A stretch of DNA of 64,000 nucleotides from an uncultured Bacteroidota bacterium (GTDB taxonomy: Bacteria; Bacteroidota; Bacteroidia; JADZBD01), in assembly GCA_937924855.1 (NCBI GenBank), contig CALEYQ010000069.1, positions 9,967 to 73,966 of the forward strand, written 5' to 3'. Under the pieces are notes generated by a model, which was not told the DNA's origin, ran no database searches, and saw only the letters and a list, made by a program, of their open reading frames with translations. The translations under genes and the position numbers were made by a program. Shown here piece by piece: positions 61,804 to 64,000 of the stretch (positions are counted from its first letter, which is position 1; each line of letters starts with the position of its first letter).

Positions 61804-64000
61804 ATGAATCAACTTCTACAAAGAGCTCTTGTAATTCTCATCAGTGCTCTTCTTCCATACACCGGCATAGGGGCTACCCTGTTTTCAGCTAACGGAGGGG
61901 GGCTTTATAACTCCGCTTCCTCCTGGTCTCCTGCCCAGGTCCCTACTCAAAACGACTCGGTGGTAGTTACGCCGGGGAACCCCATTACCAATAATGCCTA
62001 TGCCAACGCTCAATCCCTTACAATCGAGGCAGGTGCTTCCTTGACTTTGAATGGGTCCGCATACATCACCCGGCATTTGCGTGTTTTTGGATCTCTGAAC
62101 GGACCTGCCCCAATTAATTTTATTGGTACAGGAATGACAATTGGTGGAACGGCAACAATTTTTCATCCTGGGAACTTTTCTGTGTTTGGTGATTTAACAG
62201 TTCTCGCTGGAACTAATATTGCAAAAAACGGCTTTATCCATTTGCAATCTTCAGGGATTACTTTTACCAATTTAGGCAGCATTACATTGAATAACGGCAC
62301 CGTTTCAATTGCCAGCGGGGCTACCTTTCTAAATGGTGCCGGATCCACACTTTCTGTATACTCCAATATTTACGGAGGAGGAACCCTGGATGCAAGCACT
62401 GTAGCCAATACGGTTGTTTATAGAAATAACGCCAATTCAACCTATCCAACTACCGCTTACCACCACCTGACTTATCAGGCTGGAACCAAAAATATTTCCG
62501 CAGATGTTACCATAAATGGTAACTTGACGATACAAAACAGCACGAATATAACCGGGAACAACTTCACTTTTACAGTTGGGGGAAACTGGACTAACAACCT
62601 GTCCGGCTCCAATATTACCAACCTTAATGTAATTTTTAACGGTAGCGGCACCCAAACTGTTAATAAAGGCTCAACGGAAATCTGGACCAATGTTACCAAA
62701 GCCGGAACAGGAACAGTCCTGCTGAATTGCAACATTCAAATAAACGGAAATTTTTCCCTCAATTCCGGGTCATTTGACGTTTCTACAGCCAACAGAACTA
62801 TCAGCCTCGCCGGTTCATGGAATAATTCCGGAGGCACCTTTGTCCCCAGGTCAGGAAGGGTTGTATTTTTTAATTCTGCTGCTGCAGGTTTGACGGCCAG
62901 TTCAGGGAATGAAAACTTTTTTGAAATTCAAAAAGTGTTGGGCGGAACATTTACAATTAATAATAACATTACCGTTTCCGGTCCCTTTTCAATTTTTGCC
63001 GGAACCTTTGCCTGTGCCGGCTCGCAAAACATTAATCTTGCAGGCAACTGGTCTAATTCAGGAGGCACTTTTTCCCCAGGTACGGGAACTGTAACCCTCA
63101 CCAACTCCGCGGCAAGGACCATCAGTAAAACCTCCGCTCCAGAGACATTCTTTCATTTGACCAAAACCGGAGCTGGCACAAGCACCATAAATTCTGCCAT
63201 CACATGTGGCGGCAACTTAACCTTGTCGGCAGGAACTTTTGATGTAGGAACCGGAAACAATTCCGTTTCGATTGCAGGAGATGGCACTTTCAATGCAACC
63301 TTTACCAGAAGACTCGGAACGGTAACCTTCAACGGTTCCGGAGCGCAATCCATTTCCACCTCTACCGCTGTAACTTTCCATAATCTTACCATTGCCAACA
63401 CAGGGGCCGGTGTAACTGCCAGTGCCGGTGTAATTACTATTGACAATATCCTAACCCCAACTTCAGGAAACTTTGGAACCGCCGCCGGTTGCAGGGTATT
63501 GCTTCCATCCGATGCTACCCGAACCGCCATTATCGGATCAGGAAGTGGTACATTCTCAGGTTCAGGATTTGAAATCTACCGTTTCATTTCCGCAAGACCG
63601 GCAAACTGGCACGATTTCGGTTCACCGGTGGCCTCCACCACCCTTCTGGATTGGGATAATGAAATTTACATGTCCGGCGTTGGTGGTGCTGATGGGAACG
63701 CCTGCTGCCCCATTTTCAACTCTGTATACCGCTACGACGAACCGGTAGGTGATTATGTTGCCATTACTTCGGTTTCAACTACCCTGAATTCCGGAACCGG
63801 ATACTCCATTTTCCTTGGTGATGACCTTACCTCCTGGGCAGGAACCAGCGTTGTCAATAGCATTGGAACTCCAAATTCAGGAACACAGAGTTTTGGCTTG
63901 TCCTTTTCAGGCGCTTCACTCGACCCTGGAGGACACCTCGTTGGCAACCCTCATGCTGCTCACCTGGATTGGGATGCCATAGTAGGTGCATCAACCAATC
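61804..64000 (+). CDS. Large secreted repeat protein, probably a type IX-secreted surface protein (partial)
   Basis: The frame is open from the ATG at 61804 to the window end (732 codons). Residues 1-24 form a signal peptide (hydrophobic run ending ...TGIGA). A head of GSxxxxW-type beta segments (SASSWSPAQVPTQNDSV) follows. About four 77-residue beta-type repeats lie at residues 237-544, rich in Asn, Thr, Gly and Ser. A later region contains phrases typical of Bacteroidota surface proteins (W-H-D-F-G-S-P, G-H-L-V-G-N-P-H with LDWD). The expected C-terminal sorting domain lies beyond the window, so T9SS export is inference. It may be an adhesin. It diverges from wzc. Confidence 0.85.
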   Translation, partial: MNQLLQRALVILISALLPYTGIGATLFSANGGGLYNSASSWSPAQVPTQNDSVVVTPGNPITNNAYANAQSLTIEAGASLTLNGSAYITRHLRVFGSLNGPAPINFIGTGMTIGGTATIFHPGNFSVFGDLTVLAGTNIAKNGFIHLQSSGITFTNLGSITLNNGTVSIASGATFLNGAGSTLSVYSNIYGGGTLDASTVANTVVYRNNANSTYPTTAYHHLTYQAGTKNISADVTINGNLTIQNSTNITGNNFTFTVGGNWTNNLSGSNITNLNVIFNGSGTQTVNKGSTEIWTNVTKAGTGTVLLNCNIQINGNFSLNSGSFDVSTANRTISLAGSWNNSGGTFVPRSGRVVFFNSAAAGLTASSGNENFFEIQKVLGGTFTINNNITVSGPFSIFAGTFACAGSQNINLAGNWSNSGGTFSPGTGTVTLTNSAARTISKTSAPETFFHLTKTGAGTSTINSAITCGGNLTLSAGTFDVGTGNNSVSIAGDGTFNATFTRRLGTVTFNGSGAQSISTSTAVTFHNLTIANTGAGVTASAGVITIDNILTPTSGNFGTAAGCRVLLPSDATRTAIIGSGSGTFSGSGFEIYRFISARPANWHDFGSPVASTTLLDWDNEIYMSGVGGADGNACCPIFNSVYRYDEPVGDYVAITSVSTTLNSGTGYSIFLGDDLTSWAGTSVVNSIGTPNSGTQSFGLSFSGASLDPGGHLVGNPHAAHLDWDAIVGASTN
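62512..63435 (+). repeat. About four tandem ~77-residue repeats in the surface protein
   Basis: Units begin near 62512, 62740, 62974 and 63205 (spacing 228, 234, 231 bases). Each has the plan I-x-G-x-[LF]-[ST]-[IL] ... [LI]-[AG]-G-[NSD]-[WG]-x-N-[SL] ... G-x-V-x-F/L-x-x-[SA] ... F-x-x-L-x-K-x-G. The tryptophan of successive units lies at 62587, 62818 and 63049. DNA identity between units is low, so the repeats are old and act at protein level. Confidence 0.75.

Noticed and set aside
61885..63947. Several antisense frames opposite the surface-protein gene
   Set aside because: They are products of its Gly/Thr/Asn-rich codon pattern. The plus frame is continuous for 732 codons with a signal peptide.

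Overview
The window comes from a member of the Bacteroidota. The evidence is gldF/gldG, a Bacteroidota-type Rho with a charged N-terminal insert, Mpl, DUF2027-Smr, DUF4199 and DUF4340 proteins, weak or absent Shine-Dalgarno sequences, and repeated TAnnTTTG -7 promoter elements of the Bacteroidota sigma-ABfr type. The genus cannot be named from the sequence alone. TGA, TAA and TAG all end genes, so the ordinary bacterial code applies. No tRNA, rRNA, CRISPR array, insertion sequence or phage gene was seen, and no stretch over 300 bases lacks a gene.

Region 1 (1-16.5 kb) is housekeeping: a partial PBP4-type carboxypeptidase, pterin dehydratase, rho with a DUF4199 membrane protein, mpl, miaA with an MFS transporter, a gldF-gldG-DUF4340 operon, dnaN, RNase P RNA (minus strand, 12322-12692, with its own -7 element and a shared terminator), a DUF2027-Smr protein, a lipoprotein of the alkaline phosphatase/phosphodiesterase superfamily, and comEC.

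Region 2 (16.5-61.5 kb) is one very large surface-polysaccharide locus, almost all on the minus strand with 1-20 bp overlaps or tiny gaps. It starts at a -7 element near 61540 with wzc (tyrosine kinase/co-polymerase), wzm and wzt (ABC exporter). Nucleotide-sugar genes follow (epimerase, DegT aminotransferase). Next is an unusual cassette of cytoplasmic modifying enzymes: FemAB-like, NeuD-like, methyltransferases, beta-propeller, deacetylase-like, PhyH, FkbM, an unrecognised NAD-binding-type protein and a hexapeptide transferase. Glycosyltransferases, an MBOAT/SGNH O-acylation pair, a GT11 fucosyltransferase, a wecB-type epimerase and a Wzy-like protein complete it. Four AsnB-type amidotransferases are spread through the locus. 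A plus-strand epimerase gene (24619-25539) splits it into two minus-strand blocks and shares a back-to-back promoter with the second block.

Two genes in Region 2 are each broken by exactly one in-frame stop: an asnB (TGA at 36169-36171) and a multi-pass membrane protein (TAG at 44084-44086).

Region 3 (61.8-64 kb) is the start of a large secreted protein with about four 77-residue tandem beta-type repeats. It diverges from wzc and runs off the window.
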